The notes: a model not told the origin generated them from the sequence alone. A stretch of DNA of 64,000 nucleotides from Curtobacterium sp. MCLR17_032 (GCF_003234795.2 NZ_CP126268.1:248001-312000), one strand, 5' to 3'; counted from the stretch's first letter, positions 17,780 through 26,179 are shown. Program-made: numbers and translations.

Positions 17780-19434
17780 TTGTCGGTCCCTTCCACGAAC
17801 GCGGCCTGGCTGAGCCGGACCACGCCGTCCGCGTACGTCGAGACGCCCGCGACGTCGTTCCGGAGACCGGTGATGCTCCGGGTCCGGTAGAGGTAGATGA
17901 TCGGGTCGTCGCGCTGCACCAGCTCGGTCATCTGCCCGTACAGGTCGGCACGCTCCTGCTCGTCGGTCGCCTGCGCGGCGCGGTCGATCAGGTCGTCGAC
18001 CTCGGGGTTGCTGTACCCGGCGTAGTTGTTGCCGCCGCCGGTCGCCAGGAACCCGCCGATGTTGCCGTGCGGGTCCACGCGGCCCGACCAACCGAGCTGC
18101 AGCGCCTGGAAGTCGCCACGGGTCTGGTCGTCGAGCAGCGTCGTGTACTCCACCGGGGTGATCGTGATCGCGAAGCCACCGGCACGGGCCTGCGCCTGCA
18201 GGGCCTGGGCGAACCGGACCGTGTCGGGGGTGTTCGTCACCTCCATGTCGATCGGGAACGGCTGCTGCACGCCGGCCTTCCGCAGGATCTCCTTCGCGGC
18301 GTCCGGGTCGTACGCGGGGCACGCCTTGCTGGCGTCGCTCGCGAAGATGCTCGTGTCCGGCACCGGGGAGCAGGCGACGTCCGCCCAGCCGTGGAACACG
18401 CTCTGCACGAGCTCGGCGCGGTTGATCGACATCGACAGCGCTCGTCGCACGTCCGCACGCTTCGCCAGCGGGGTGTCGATCTGCCGCGGGTCGGTGCCGA
18501 CGCCGTCCTGGTTGCCGATGTTCACCGTGATGCCCTGGTACCCGAGCGACCCGGTGCGCAGGACGGTCAGGTCCTTCCGCTTCCGCAGGTCGTCGACGTC
18601 CTGGGTGGAGATCGTGTCCGCCACCTGCACGTCCCCGGACTTCAGGTTCGCCGCACGGATGCTGGCGTCGGTGATGATCCGGTAGGTGATCGTGTCGAAG
18701 TGGGCGCTCGCCGTGTCGTAGTACTCCGGGTCGCGCTCGACCTGGATCGAGGTCTGCGGCACCCGCTTGACGAACTTGTACGGGCCGACGCACACCGGGG
18801 CGTCCCCGAACCCGTCGCCTTCCTCCTGGAGCGCGGTCGGTGACATCACCATGCCCGCGCGGTCGGCGAGCGCCGCCGTGATCGGTGCGAACGGGGTGTC
18901 GTAGTGCAGCCGGACGGTGTGGTCGTCCACCGCGGTGACGTCCGACACCGGCCCCATCTCGCTCTTCCGGCTTGAGTCGGCTTTGGTGAGGTTCCGCTCG
19001 AGCGTCGTGACCACGGCCGCCGCGTCGAACGGGGTGCCGTCGGCGAACCGGACGCCGGTCTTGACGGGGAACGTGACCGTCTTCCCGCCGTCGGACACCG
19101 TCGGCAGCGCCGTCGCGAGCATCGGCACGATCGCGCCCTCGTCGTCGATGTCGTACAGCTTCTGGCACATCGTCTCCATGACGTACCGGGTGTACAGCGA
19201 CGACGAGGTCGTGGGGTCGAGACGGTCCGGCTCCGCGGAGAGGGCCATCACGAGGTCGCCGCCCTCGCGGACCTGGCGGTCGCCGATCGGTGCGGTGGTG
19301 ACGGTGCCGGCGGTCGTGCCACCGGCCTTCGAGCGTTGGACGGGCACGCACGCGGTCAGGGCGAGCGTGGCGGCGATGACGACCGCGGGCAGGGCGAGGA
19401 GCGTGCGGCGGCGACGGGGACTGATCGGGGACAT
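17776..19434 (-). CDS. ABC transporter substrate-binding lipoprotein (SBP_bac_5)
   Basis: 552 residues. Signal peptide with Arg-rich start (SPRRRRTLLA) and lipobox LTAC around residues 26-29, so it is a membrane-anchored lipoprotein. Family motifs include GGDLVMALSAEPDRLDPTTS, the PVKTGVRFADGTPFDAAAVV strand and the ALSMSINRAELVQ helix region, as in dipeptide, oligopeptide and nickel binding proteins. First gene of a six-gene operon; with the gamma-glutamyltransferase downstream, gamma-glutamyl peptides or glutathione are likely ligands. This ligand is inferred from context only. Confidence 0.93.
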   Translation of the reverse strand: MSPISPRRRRTLLALPAVVIAATLALTACVPVQRSKAGGTTAGTVTTAPIGDRQVREGGDLVMALSAEPDRLDPTTSSSLYTRYVMETMCQKLYDIDDEGAIVPMLATALPTVSDGGKTVTFPVKTGVRFADGTPFDAAAVVTTLERNLTKADSSRKSEMGPVSDVTAVDDHTVRLHYDTPFAPITAALADRAGMVMSPTALQEEGDGFGDAPVCVGPYKFVKRVPQTSIQVERDPEYYDTASAHFDTITYRIITDASIRAANLKSGDVQVADTISTQDVDDLRKRKDLTVLRTGSLGYQGITVNIGNQDGVGTDPRQIDTPLAKRADVRRALSMSINRAELVQSVFHGWADVACSPVPDTSIFASDASKACPAYDPDAAKEILRKAGVQQPFPIDMEVTNTPDTVRFAQALQAQARAGGFAITITPVEYTTLLDDQTRGDFQALQLGWSGRVDPHGNIGGFLATGGGNNYAGYSNPEVDDLIDRAAQATDEQERADLYGQMTELVQRDDPIIYLYRTRSITGLRNDVAGVSTYADGVVRLSQAAFVEGTDK

Positions 19435-19498
19435 GGGGTTCCTGATGCGGTGTGTGGCGTGGCGTTCCTCGTGGGATCGCGCTCAGGAGCGGGGTTGA

Positions 19499-19538
19499 TT
19501 GCATACAATCACGGATGAGGGCCCCCGTTTGTGCACAA
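19499..19538. promoter_or_regulatory. Paired GntR-type operators
   Basis: TTGCATACAA (19499-19508) lies within the larger palindrome TGATTG-CATA-CAATCA (19496-19511). TTGTGCACAA (19529-19538) is a perfect palindrome. Both fit the FCD-GntR pattern TTGTNNACAA and are centred 30 bases apart, about three helical turns. They precede the operon that ends with a GntR/FCD gene. Confidence 0.7.
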
Positions 19539-19663
19539 TCTGTTTCGATCGTGTAAAACCATCGCCCCCGATACGGCCACCTCGAACGCGGTCCCGACTG
19601 AGCGCGCATGCGCGCGTCGTGTCTCCGGAACGCCGGGAGCACACGGACCCGCGTCGCGCAACG

Positions 19664-19678
19664 CCCCCGGACCGGGGG
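19664..19678. promoter_or_regulatory. Palindrome CCCCCGG-A-CCGGGGG upstream of lectin-peptidase
   Basis: Perfect 7-bp arms. Followed by ATACCCC, giving a second overlapping symmetry GGGG-ATA-CCCC. Matches the site before the TetR gene at 5435. Possible response-regulator or other operator. Confidence 0.4.
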
Positions 19679-19809
19679 ATACCCCAGGCGCGCCCGGCCT
19701 GCGACCCTTGACCGTCGAGCTGTACAGGGACCGCTCGACACAGGACACGCACCGCGCTGGCGCTCGGCCGCCCGCGGTGGGCCTCACCACGAGCAGGGAC
19801 GACCACCAC

Positions 19810-20970
19810 ATGATCAGGGCACGAGCACGCTTCGCCGCGGCCGTCACCGCCGTCGCGATCGCGGCCGCGGGACTCGTCGCGGTCGCCGCACCGGCACACG
19901 CAGCGACCACCTACACCGGCTCCGCACCGGCGGGCACCTGGCTGCGCGCCGGCGACCAGGTGACCTCCCCGAACGGGCAGTTCCGCCTGGTGATGCAGGG
20001 CGACGGCAACCTCGTCGAGTACGGCATCGGCAACGTGGTGCTCTGGGCGTCGAACACCCCGAACCAGTACGGGGCCGCCACGGTCGTCCAGAAGGAGGGG
20101 CCGCTGTCGATCATCAAGGACGGCAAGCTGGTGGCGCAGTGGGGCCCGAAGAGCTCCCCGACGAAGGCCCTGACCGTCAGCGGTGACGGCAGCCTGCGCC
20201 TGCTCGACACCGCCGGCAAGACCACGTGGAAGCTCGACACGTTCCAGAACCGGGTCCCCGCCGGCACGACGATCCTGCCCGGCACCGTCCTGCGATCCGG
20301 TTCCGGCCGGCAGCAGACGTTCACGATGCAGGCCGACGGCAACCTCGTGCAGTACGTCGGGACCGCTGCCGCGTGGTCGTCCAAGACCTTCCGGCACCCC
20401 GGCGCGACCGCCGCGGTGCAGGCCGACGGCAACCTGGTGGTCTACCCGAAGGGCGGCGGCAAGGCGCTCTGGGCGTCGAACACGTCCCGCAAGGGCGGCG
20501 GAGCACTGCTGGTGCAGCTCGACGGCAACGTCGTCCTCTACGGCAAGGCGGACACCCGGTCCTGGTCGACGAAGAAGGTCACCGGACTGCAGTGGCCGGT
20601 CGCCGGCACCACGATCACCGGGCGCTACGGCGACGACCGCGGCGCGGGACACGTGCCGCGCTACCACCAGGGCACGGACTCGCCGGTGAAGGTCGGCACG
20701 CCGGTCTACGCCTCCGGTGCCGGTCGCGTGACGACGGTGGTGCGCAACAACGCCAGCTACGGCAACTACGTCATCGTGACCTACGGCCTGACCACGGTGC
20801 TGACGGCGCACATGAGCTCGATCGCCGTGACCAAGGACCAGGTCGTCTCGCTGGGCACGCAGCTCGGCAAGTCCGGCAACACCGGGCAGTCGACCGGCCC
20901 GCACGTCCACGTCGAGACGCGCGTGAACGGGACACTCAAGGACCCGCTGACGATCCTCGCGTTCCGCTGA
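19810..20970 (+). CDS. Secreted B-type lectin plus M23 metallopeptidase
   Basis: 386 residues. Signal peptide 1-33 (ARFAAAVTAVAIAAAGLVAV, cleaved near AHAA). Then two bulb-lectin beta-prism domains with the mannose-site pattern QGDGNLVEYG, QADGNLVQYV, QADGNLVVYP and QLDGNVVLYG, covering roughly 35-255. C-terminal M23 (LytM) endopeptidase: zinc ligands H286 and D290 in YHQGTDSPV and catalytic/zinc H365 and H367 in GPHVHVE. It probably cleaves peptidoglycan cross-bridges, with the lectin part binding a mannose-like polymer on its own or another cell. ATG 19810 is chosen at the signal peptide; the frame is open further upstream. Confidence 0.9.
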   Translation: MIRARARFAAAVTAVAIAAAGLVAVAAPAHAATTYTGSAPAGTWLRAGDQVTSPNGQFRLVMQGDGNLVEYGIGNVVLWASNTPNQYGAATVVQKEGPLSIIKDGKLVAQWGPKSSPTKALTVSGDGSLRLLDTAGKTTWKLDTFQNRVPAGTTILPGTVLRSGSGRQQTFTMQADGNLVQYVGTAAAWSSKTFRHPGATAAVQADGNLVVYPKGGGKALWASNTSRKGGGALLVQLDGNVVLYGKADTRSWSTKKVTGLQWPVAGTTITGRYGDDRGAGHVPRYHQGTDSPVKVGTPVYASGAGRVTTVVRNNASYGNYVIVTYGLTTVLTAHMSSIAVTKDQVVSLGTQLGKSGNTGQSTGPHVHVETRVNGTLKDPLTILAFR

Positions 20971-21007
20971 CGCCGGCCCGCCGAGCCCCGGCCGTAGGGT
21001 GGTGGGG

Positions 21008-21649
21008 ATGTCACGCCCCACCGCCGAGGACGTCCTCGTCGCGTTCGCCCGGACGCCCGCGGACGTCGGTGCCGCACGCCGCGTCGCCCGCCGCTTCGCG
21101 GACCTGGACCCGGGGGAGCGATCGGCACTGCTCTGGAGCGAGGACCCCGGTGGCCGGCTCGTCGCCGTCGTGCTGCTCCTGCAGGCGGCCCGCGAACGGC
21201 AGGCCGCACGCCGGACTCCGGATCCCGACCTGACCGACGAGTACCTGTCCGCACTCCGGGCCGAGCGGATCGACGACCCGGCGCTGGTCGACCTGGCCGC
21301 CGAGGACCTGGTCGGCGCCCCGCTGCTCGGCGGCTCGACCGGGCCGCTGTTCGCGCTCGCGAAGTCCGACGTGGCGCTCGTCCGTCGGGCCGCGGTGGTG
21401 GCGACCCTGGCGTTCGCGAAGCAGGGCGACGCCGAGGTCCCGCTCGCCGTCGTCGGTCGACTGGTCCGGGAGCGCGGCGACCTCGTGCAGTCCGCCCTCG
21501 GCTGGGTGCTGCGCGAGACCGGCAAGCGGGCGTCCGAGGCCGAGCTGATCGGGTTCCTGGAACGCCAGGGCCGGTTCCTCAGTCGTGCGGCGCTGGAGAC
21601 CGCGACCGAGCACCTGCCGCCGGCCGAACGGGACCGATTGCGCGGCTGA
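21008..21649 (+). CDS. DNA alkylation repair (AlkD-like) HEAT-repeat protein
   Basis: 213 residues, all helical. The pattern LWSEDPGGRLVAVVLLLQAA, then DPALVDLAAEDLVG, VRRAAVVATLAFAK and LVQSALGWVLRETGKRASEA follows AlkD, a glycosylase that removes bulky or positively charged alkyl bases. The usual WDLVD and WLRR Trp residues are changed here (PALVDLAAED, LVRRAAVV), so activity is uncertain and a non-catalytic relative is possible. Leaderless start: TAGGGT at 20995-21000, 7 bases before ATG 21008. Confidence 0.75.
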   Translation: MSRPTAEDVLVAFARTPADVGAARRVARRFADLDPGERSALLWSEDPGGRLVAVVLLLQAARERQAARRTPDPDLTDEYLSALRAERIDDPALVDLAAEDLVGAPLLGGSTGPLFALAKSDVALVRRAAVVATLAFAKQGDAEVPLAVVGRLVRERGDLVQSALGWVLRETGKRASEAELIGFLERQGRFLSRAALETATEHLPPAERDRLRG

Positions 21650-21728
21650 CCAGTCGTTGATCCCGGTCGCGCCGAACACAGCGCACCGGTCTCCGACAGG
21701 ATGGTCGGAACACGACAGGAGCTCATCG

Positions 21729-22559
21729 GTGCACTCTCACGGCGGCATGCTCGGGACCTTCGCCCTCATCGCCCTCACCGTGGCGGGCGCGGTGTACATC
21801 GTCGGCGCGGCCGGACAGCGGCGACGCGGTCACGCCGCCTGGCCCCTGGCCCGCACGGTCTCCTGGATCGCCGGACTGCTCGCCGTCGCCGCGGTCCTGG
21901 TCGGTCCGCTCGGCCACGCCGGAGGCCACGACCTCACCACGCACGTCCTCGGGCACGTCGTCATCGGCATGGTCGCCCCGGTGCTGCTGGTGCTCGGCTC
22001 GCCGGTGACGCTCGCCCGCCGCACGCTCGAGCCCGTCCCGCTGCAGCGCCTCGGTCGGCTGGCCGGCAACCCGCTCACCCGGGCGCTCGCGTTCCCGGTG
22101 GTCGCCGCCGTCCTCGCCGTCGGCGGCTCCTGGCTGCTCTACACCGGCACCACCGCGGCCGACTCGACCCGCGACCCGGCGCTGCACTCGGTCGTGATGA
22201 TCGGGTTCCTGCTCGCCGGCCTGCTGCTGACCGCGGGCGTGGTCGGCGTCTCGGCCGGCATCCGCCGCACCCCGCGCTGGCTGCGCGTGACCGTCGTCGT
22301 GCTGTCGACCGCGGTCCTCTGCGTCGAGGCCGCGCTGATGGGCGCCTCCGGTGTGCCCGGGATCCCCGCCGACCAGGTGCCGTCGGCCTCGGCCGCCCTG
22401 TGGATCGGCGCGGTCCTGTACGCGGTCGCGCTCGGCGTCGTCATCGCCGGCGAACGGGCGCGCGACGAGCGGACCGCACACGACGAGCAGGTGGCCGCTG
22501 ACGTCCGGGAGGCCCGCCCCGCGCCCGCAGCACCCGTCACTTCCGACGCGGCGAGCTGA
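21729..22559 (+). CDS. Cytochrome c oxidase assembly (CtaG-type) membrane protein
   Basis: 276 residues with about seven membrane helices. Conserved histidines for copper or haem delivery appear in GHAGGHDLTTHVLGHVVIGM and PALHSVVMIGFLLAG. The family (caa3_CtaG) helps insert copper into terminal oxidase. The C-terminal 35 residues are a charged cytoplasmic tail. GTG 21729 has an AGGAG Shine-Dalgarno at 8 bases. No oxidase genes are adjacent. Confidence 0.82.
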   Translation: MHSHGGMLGTFALIALTVAGAVYIVGAAGQRRRGHAAWPLARTVSWIAGLLAVAAVLVGPLGHAGGHDLTTHVLGHVVIGMVAPVLLVLGSPVTLARRTLEPVPLQRLGRLAGNPLTRALAFPVVAAVLAVGGSWLLYTGTTAADSTRDPALHSVVMIGFLLAGLLLTAGVVGVSAGIRRTPRWLRVTVVVLSTAVLCVEAALMGASGVPGIPADQVPSASAALWIGAVLYAVALGVVIAGERARDERTAHDEQVAADVREARPAPAAPVTSDAAS

Positions 22560-22748
22560 GCGCACCCCGAGGCGTCCGCTCCGTCGGCGTGTCCGTTCCC
22601 CTGCGGCGGCGTGTCCGGCGCGTTCGCTGCCCTCTCGCAGCGCTGAGCGACCCACGCTGGGAAGTCCGCACGAGGCGGAGGCGTACCGATGGGACGACGC
22701 GTGCCGGGCCTCCCGTCCGGCCGCGACCGCGACGAGAGGAGCGCACGC

Positions 22749-23948
22749 ATGCGCGCACTGACCTGGCAGGGCACCGAGAAGGTGTCCGTCGAGACCGTTC
22801 CCGACCCGACCATCCAGGAGCCCACGGACGCGATCGTCCGGATCACCTCCACGGCGATCTGCGGCTCCGACCTGCACCTGTACCGCGTCCTCGGCCCGTA
22901 CATCGACAAGGGCGACGTCCTGGGCCACGAGCCGATGGGCATCGTCGAGGAGGTCGGCTCGGCCGTCACGAACCTCAAGGTCGGCGACCGCGTCGTCGTC
23001 CCCTTCAACATCTCCTGCGGCCACTGCTACATGTGCAAGCGCGGGCTGCAGTCCCAGTGCGAGACCACCCAGGTGACCGCGTACGGCAGCGGCGCCGCAC
23101 TGTTCGGCTACACGAAGATGTACGGCCAGGTCCCCGGCGGCCAGGCCGAGTACCTCCGCGTGCCGCACGCCGACTACGGCCCCATCAAGGTGCCCGACAC
23201 CGGCGCCGACGACCAGTGGCTGTTCATGAGCGACATCCTGCCGACCGCGTGGCAGGCCGTGCAGTACGCGGACGTGCCCGAGGGCGGGACGCTCGCGGTC
23301 CTCGGCCTCGGCCCGGTCGGGCAGTTCGCCGCCCGCATCGGCAAGCACCTCGGCTACCGCGTGCTCGCCGTCGAGCCGGAGCAGGTCCGTCGTGACCTCG
23401 CGGCGAAGTACGACATCGAGACGTTCGACCTGTCGAAGGACCTCGTCGCGGAGCTCGTCGACCTGACCGACGGCCGTGGCCCCGACGCCGTCGTCGACGG
23501 GGTCGGCATGGAGGCGCACGGCAACCCCGTCGCCGGGTTCGCCCAGCGTGCCGCCGGTCTGCTGCCCGACAAGCTCGCGCAGAAGGCCATCGAGACGGCC
23601 GGTGTCGACCGGCTCGACGCCGTGCACACCGCGATCGACCTGGTCCGCCGCGGTGGCACCGTCTCGCTGAGCGGTGTCTACGGCGGCATGGCCGACCCGA
23701 TGCCGATGATGACGATGTTCGACAAGCAGATCACCATCCGCGAGGGCCAGTGCAACGTGAAGCGCTGGATCGACGACATCATGCCGCTCGTCGAGGACCC
23801 GTCCGACCCGCTCGGCACCCTCGACCTGACGACCCACCGGGTGTCGCTCGAGGACGCCCCGCACATGTACGAGGTCTTCCAGAAGAAGGAGGACGACTGC
23901 ATCAAGGTCGTCCTCGACCCGGCACTCGCCGCCTCCTCCGCAGCATGA
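22749..23948 (+). CDS. Zinc-dependent dehydrogenase (formaldehyde dehydrogenase-like)
   Basis: 399 residues. Catalytic zinc ligands in STAICGSDLHLY and VLGHEPMGIVEEVG; structural zinc Cys cluster CGHCYMCKRGLQSQC; Rossmann motif GLGPVGQFAARIG. The insert with DAVVDGVGMEAHG and the length of about 400 fit the glutathione-independent formaldehyde dehydrogenase-like branch. Substrate is not certain. GAGAGGAG Shine-Dalgarno before ATG 22749. The leader contains one GCCTCCCGTC motif at 22708. Its stop overlaps the next ATG (ATGA), so the two form an operon. Confidence 0.9.
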   Translation: MRALTWQGTEKVSVETVPDPTIQEPTDAIVRITSTAICGSDLHLYRVLGPYIDKGDVLGHEPMGIVEEVGSAVTNLKVGDRVVVPFNISCGHCYMCKRGLQSQCETTQVTAYGSGAALFGYTKMYGQVPGGQAEYLRVPHADYGPIKVPDTGADDQWLFMSDILPTAWQAVQYADVPEGGTLAVLGLGPVGQFAARIGKHLGYRVLAVEPEQVRRDLAAKYDIETFDLSKDLVAELVDLTDGRGPDAVVDGVGMEAHGNPVAGFAQRAAGLLPDKLAQKAIETAGVDRLDAVHTAIDLVRRGGTVSLSGVYGGMADPMPMMTMFDKQITIREGQCNVKRWIDDIMPLVEDPSDPLGTLDLTTHRVSLEDAPHMYEVFQKKEDDCIKVVLDPALAASSAA

Positions 23949-24970
23949 CCCGCATCGTCGTCGTCGGCGCCACCGGGAACGTCGGGACCGCGCTGCTCCG
24001 CCGCTTCCGGGACGCCGGCGCCGACGTGGTCGGTGTCGCCCGCCGCCAGCCCGACCTGCGCGCCCAGCCGTACGACAGTGCGCTCTGGCACACGGTCGAC
24101 GTCGGTGCCCCGGACGCCATCGACCGGCTGACCGCCGTGTTCCGCGGAGCCGACGCCGTCGTGCACCTGGCGTGGGCGCTGCAGCCGACGCACGACATCC
24201 CGGCGCAGCACCGCACCGACGTCCGGGGCACCGCGAACGTCCTGGCCGCCGTCGCCGCCGCGGGCGTGCCGCAGGTCGTCGTCGCGTCCTCGGTCGGCAC
24301 CTACCGCGGGGTCGACGCCGACGGCAAGCGCACCCCGGTGGACGAGTCCTGGCCGACCGACGGCATCCCGACCGCCACCTACTCGATCCACAAGGCCGAG
24401 AACGAGCGGGCGATGGACGTCTTCGAGCGCGAGCACCCGGACGTCGTCGTGACCCGGCTGCGCCCCGGGCTGGTCTTCCAGCGGGACGCCGCCGCCGAGA
24501 TCCGCGGGCTGTTCCTCGGACACCTGGTGCCGATGCGGATCGTGCGCTGGATCCGCTGGGCCGTCCTGCCGCTGCCGTACCCGTTCGTGTTCCAGGCCGT
24601 GCACGCCGACGACCTGGCCGACGCCTACTGGCGGGCGATCGACCGGAAGGCCGCGGGAGCGTTCAACATCGCCGCTGCCCCCGTGCTCACGCCACCGCGG
24701 ATGGCGCGGGTCTTCGGGATGCTCGGCGCGGTCCGCGTGCCGCTCGGCCTGGTGCGCGGCCTCGTCACGCTGACCTGGCGGCTGCGCCTGCAGCCGACCG
24801 ACGCCGGCTGGGTGGACATCGCCGCCGGGGTGCCGATCATGCGCACCGACCGGGCGCGCGAGGTCCTCGGGTGGGAGGCCCGACACAGTGCCGAGGACGC
24901 CATGCGTGACCTCGTGGCCGGGTTCGCCGACGAGCACGGCGTGCCGGCGTCGCCGCCGCTGCGCGGCTGA
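23945..24970 (+). CDS. NAD-dependent epimerase/dehydratase family protein
   Basis: 341 residues, extended SDR type. Nucleotide motif VVGATGNVGTALLRR at the N-terminus, catalytic region VVASSVGTYRG and YSIHKAENE (Tyr-x-x-x-Lys). The middle VHADDLADAYWRAI strand is typical of the family. It is translationally coupled to the dehydrogenase upstream, suggesting joint action on an aldehyde or a sugar derivative, which is inference. No signal peptide. Confidence 0.88.
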   Translation: MTRIVVVGATGNVGTALLRRFRDAGADVVGVARRQPDLRAQPYDSALWHTVDVGAPDAIDRLTAVFRGADAVVHLAWALQPTHDIPAQHRTDVRGTANVLAAVAAAGVPQVVVASSVGTYRGVDADGKRTPVDESWPTDGIPTATYSIHKAENERAMDVFEREHPDVVVTRLRPGLVFQRDAAAEIRGLFLGHLVPMRIVRWIRWAVLPLPYPFVFQAVHADDLADAYWRAIDRKAAGAFNIAAAPVLTPPRMARVFGMLGAVRVPLGLVRGLVTLTWRLRLQPTDAGWVDIAAGVPIMRTDRAREVLGWEARHSAEDAMRDLVAGFADEHGVPASPPLRG

Positions 24971-25037
24971 GGTCGGGCGGCCGGGTCCGCTGAAGAGCGG
25001 ACTGGCGTGGCCCTCTGCGGCGGGTGAGGATACGAGT

Positions 25038-25056
25038 CAGTTGCAGTACGCAACTG
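25038..25056. promoter_or_regulatory. Palindrome CAGTTGC-AGTAC-GCAACTG upstream of protease
   Basis: Perfect 7-bp arms around 5 bases, 30 bases before the protease start. Operator-like; the inner GTTGC-N5-GCAAC form resembles sites of small winged-helix repressors. It could also form a hairpin in the leader. Confidence 0.45.
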
Positions 25057-25085
25057 TCTTGTGCTTCACCGACAGAGGAGTCGAC

Positions 25086-25814
25086 ATGCAGAAGTCCATC
25101 GCGGCCGCCGCCGTGGCCACCGTCATCGCCGCCGGCCTGTTCGCCGCCGCCCCCGCTTCGGCGCTCACCGCGTCGACCCGCGTGGTCGGCGGCGAGAAGG
25201 CCCCGGCGACGGCGTCGATCGTCCAGCTCCAGGCGACGGGCGGCACGATCCCCGCCGGCTACGCCAGCTCGTGCACCGGCGAGCAGATCTCCGCGTCCTG
25301 GGTCCTCACCGCCCGGCACTGCATCGACGGCATCGGGGCGATGAACGTCTACCACTCGAACTCGACGGTGAACCGCGGCACCCCGGTCGCCGTCGACCGG
25401 ATCAGCGCCGCCCCCACCGGTGACGTCGCCCTGGTGCACCTGCGCACCGCGTACGCGCTGTCCTCGTACACGCCGCTGGACCTGGCCGCGACCGCGAAGT
25501 CGAGCGGCACCGGCACCATCCAGGGCTACGGCCTCCGCGCGAACGCCGTGCAGTCCGACGGGCTGTACCAGGCGTCCGTGTCCCTGACCGGGGCGAGCAC
25601 GGACGCGTTCGGCGGTCGGGCGCAGCACGTGACCGGTGTCTCGGGAGCCTCGAACCACGGCGACTCCGGCGGGCCGCTCATCGTCAACGGCAAGGTCGTC
25701 GGCGTGTGCTCCACCGGTGACAGCGCCGACCCGGGGGCGAACACCCGTGCCGGGTCGAACTACGCGCTGCTCGCGCAGGCGTCCTCGTGGATCCGGAGCA
25801 CGGCGGGCATCTGA
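25086..25814 (+). CDS. Secreted trypsin-like serine protease (S1)
   Basis: 242 residues. Signal peptide AAAAVATVIAAGLFAAAPAS, then short propeptide and mature start near RVVGGEKAPA. Catalytic triad visible: H78 in LTARHC, D113 in GDVALVHL, S194 in HGDSGGPL; oxyanion Gly present. Disulphide-type cysteines flank the His (SCTG, ARHC). Such small proteases are abundant in plant-associated Microbacteriaceae, where Pat-1/Chp-type relatives matter in Clavibacter; a virulence role here is only a possibility. GAGGAG Shine-Dalgarno before ATG 25086. Confidence 0.93.
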   Translation: MQKSIAAAAVATVIAAGLFAAAPASALTASTRVVGGEKAPATASIVQLQATGGTIPAGYASSCTGEQISASWVLTARHCIDGIGAMNVYHSNSTVNRGTPVAVDRISAAPTGDVALVHLRTAYALSSYTPLDLAATAKSSGTGTIQGYGLRANAVQSDGLYQASVSLTGASTDAFGGRAQHVTGVSGASNHGDSGGPLIVNGKVVGVCSTGDSADPGANTRAGSNYALLAQASSWIRSTAGI

Positions 25815-25822
25815 TCCTCTGC

Positions 25823-25893
25823 CGGACCTCCTGGGAACGACACCGAGCGGGAACGCGGGTTCACGGCGTCGATGTGTCCACCCAGGAGGTCCG
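25823..25893. repeat. Long inverted repeat CGGACCTCCTGGG ... CCCAGGAGGTCCG
   Basis: Perfect 13-bp arms (25823-25835 and 25881-25893) separated by 45 bases just after the protease stop. Too widely spaced for a normal terminator; may be a structured 3' end or a remnant. Confidence 0.6.
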
Positions 25894-25991
25894 ACGCAGC
25901 TCGGCGTCGCGTGCGCAGGGCCGGCGTGAGCCGGATGGACTGCTCGATCGCGACCCGGACCATCGTCACCGGCTCGACGCTCGTCTCCCGG

Positions 25992-26102
25992 TCATCTGCG
26001 GCGGCTCCTGATGATGGTCACGGCGACGATCACAGCAGCCAACACTGCGACGATCGCCGTGGGGATCGGTTCGAAACCCACGCCGGTGAATGCGGCAGTC
26101 AA
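25992..26102 (-). CDS. 36-residue single-span membrane peptide, TTG start
   Basis: Reads TAAFTGVGFEPIPTAIVAVL then AAVIVAVTIIRSRRR and stop. One strong membrane helix followed by a positive RSRRR end, so an N-out topology is expected. The start is TTG at 26102, supported by GAGAGGAC four to ten bases upstream. The short Pro-flanked head and Arg tail resemble small membrane proteins or sortase-like tails, but there is no LPXTG. Lies downstream of nothing on its strand except MarR (transcribed toward it), so it may be co-transcribed with marR. Function unknown. Confidence 0.5.
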   Translation of the reverse strand: MTAAFTGVGFEPIPTAIVAVLAAVIVAVTIIRSRRR

Positions 26103-26179
26103 CGTGTCCTCTCGGTGAGCGTGTCGGTGTGCGCTCCCCAGGAACGGTACCCCGACGCCGCTGCTGTCCGGCGGCGGGG

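Larger units (their letters stand above)
19435..19809. other. Divergent intergenic region of the peptide operon and lectin-peptidase
   Basis: 375 bases without a gene. It has lower GC than its flanks near 19495-19560. It holds two GntR-type palindromes (19499-19508, 19529-19538) near the peptide operon and one C5/G5 palindrome (19664-19678) nearer the lectin gene. Promoter boxes could not be fixed with confidence on either strand. Confidence 0.6.

Noticed and set aside
22749..24970. Dehydrogenase and epimerase as a dedicated formaldehyde detoxification operon
   Set aside because: Family similarity alone does not show formaldehyde as substrate and no supporting pathway genes are near.
25823..25893. 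Terminal inverted repeats of an insertion sequence
   Set aside because: Only 45 bases lie between the arms, no transposase remnant and no target duplication seen.
25760..25969. 69-residue minus-strand frame near the protease end
   Set aside because: Overlaps the protease C-terminus, lacks a Shine-Dalgarno and spans the wide inverted repeat; kept out as unsupported.
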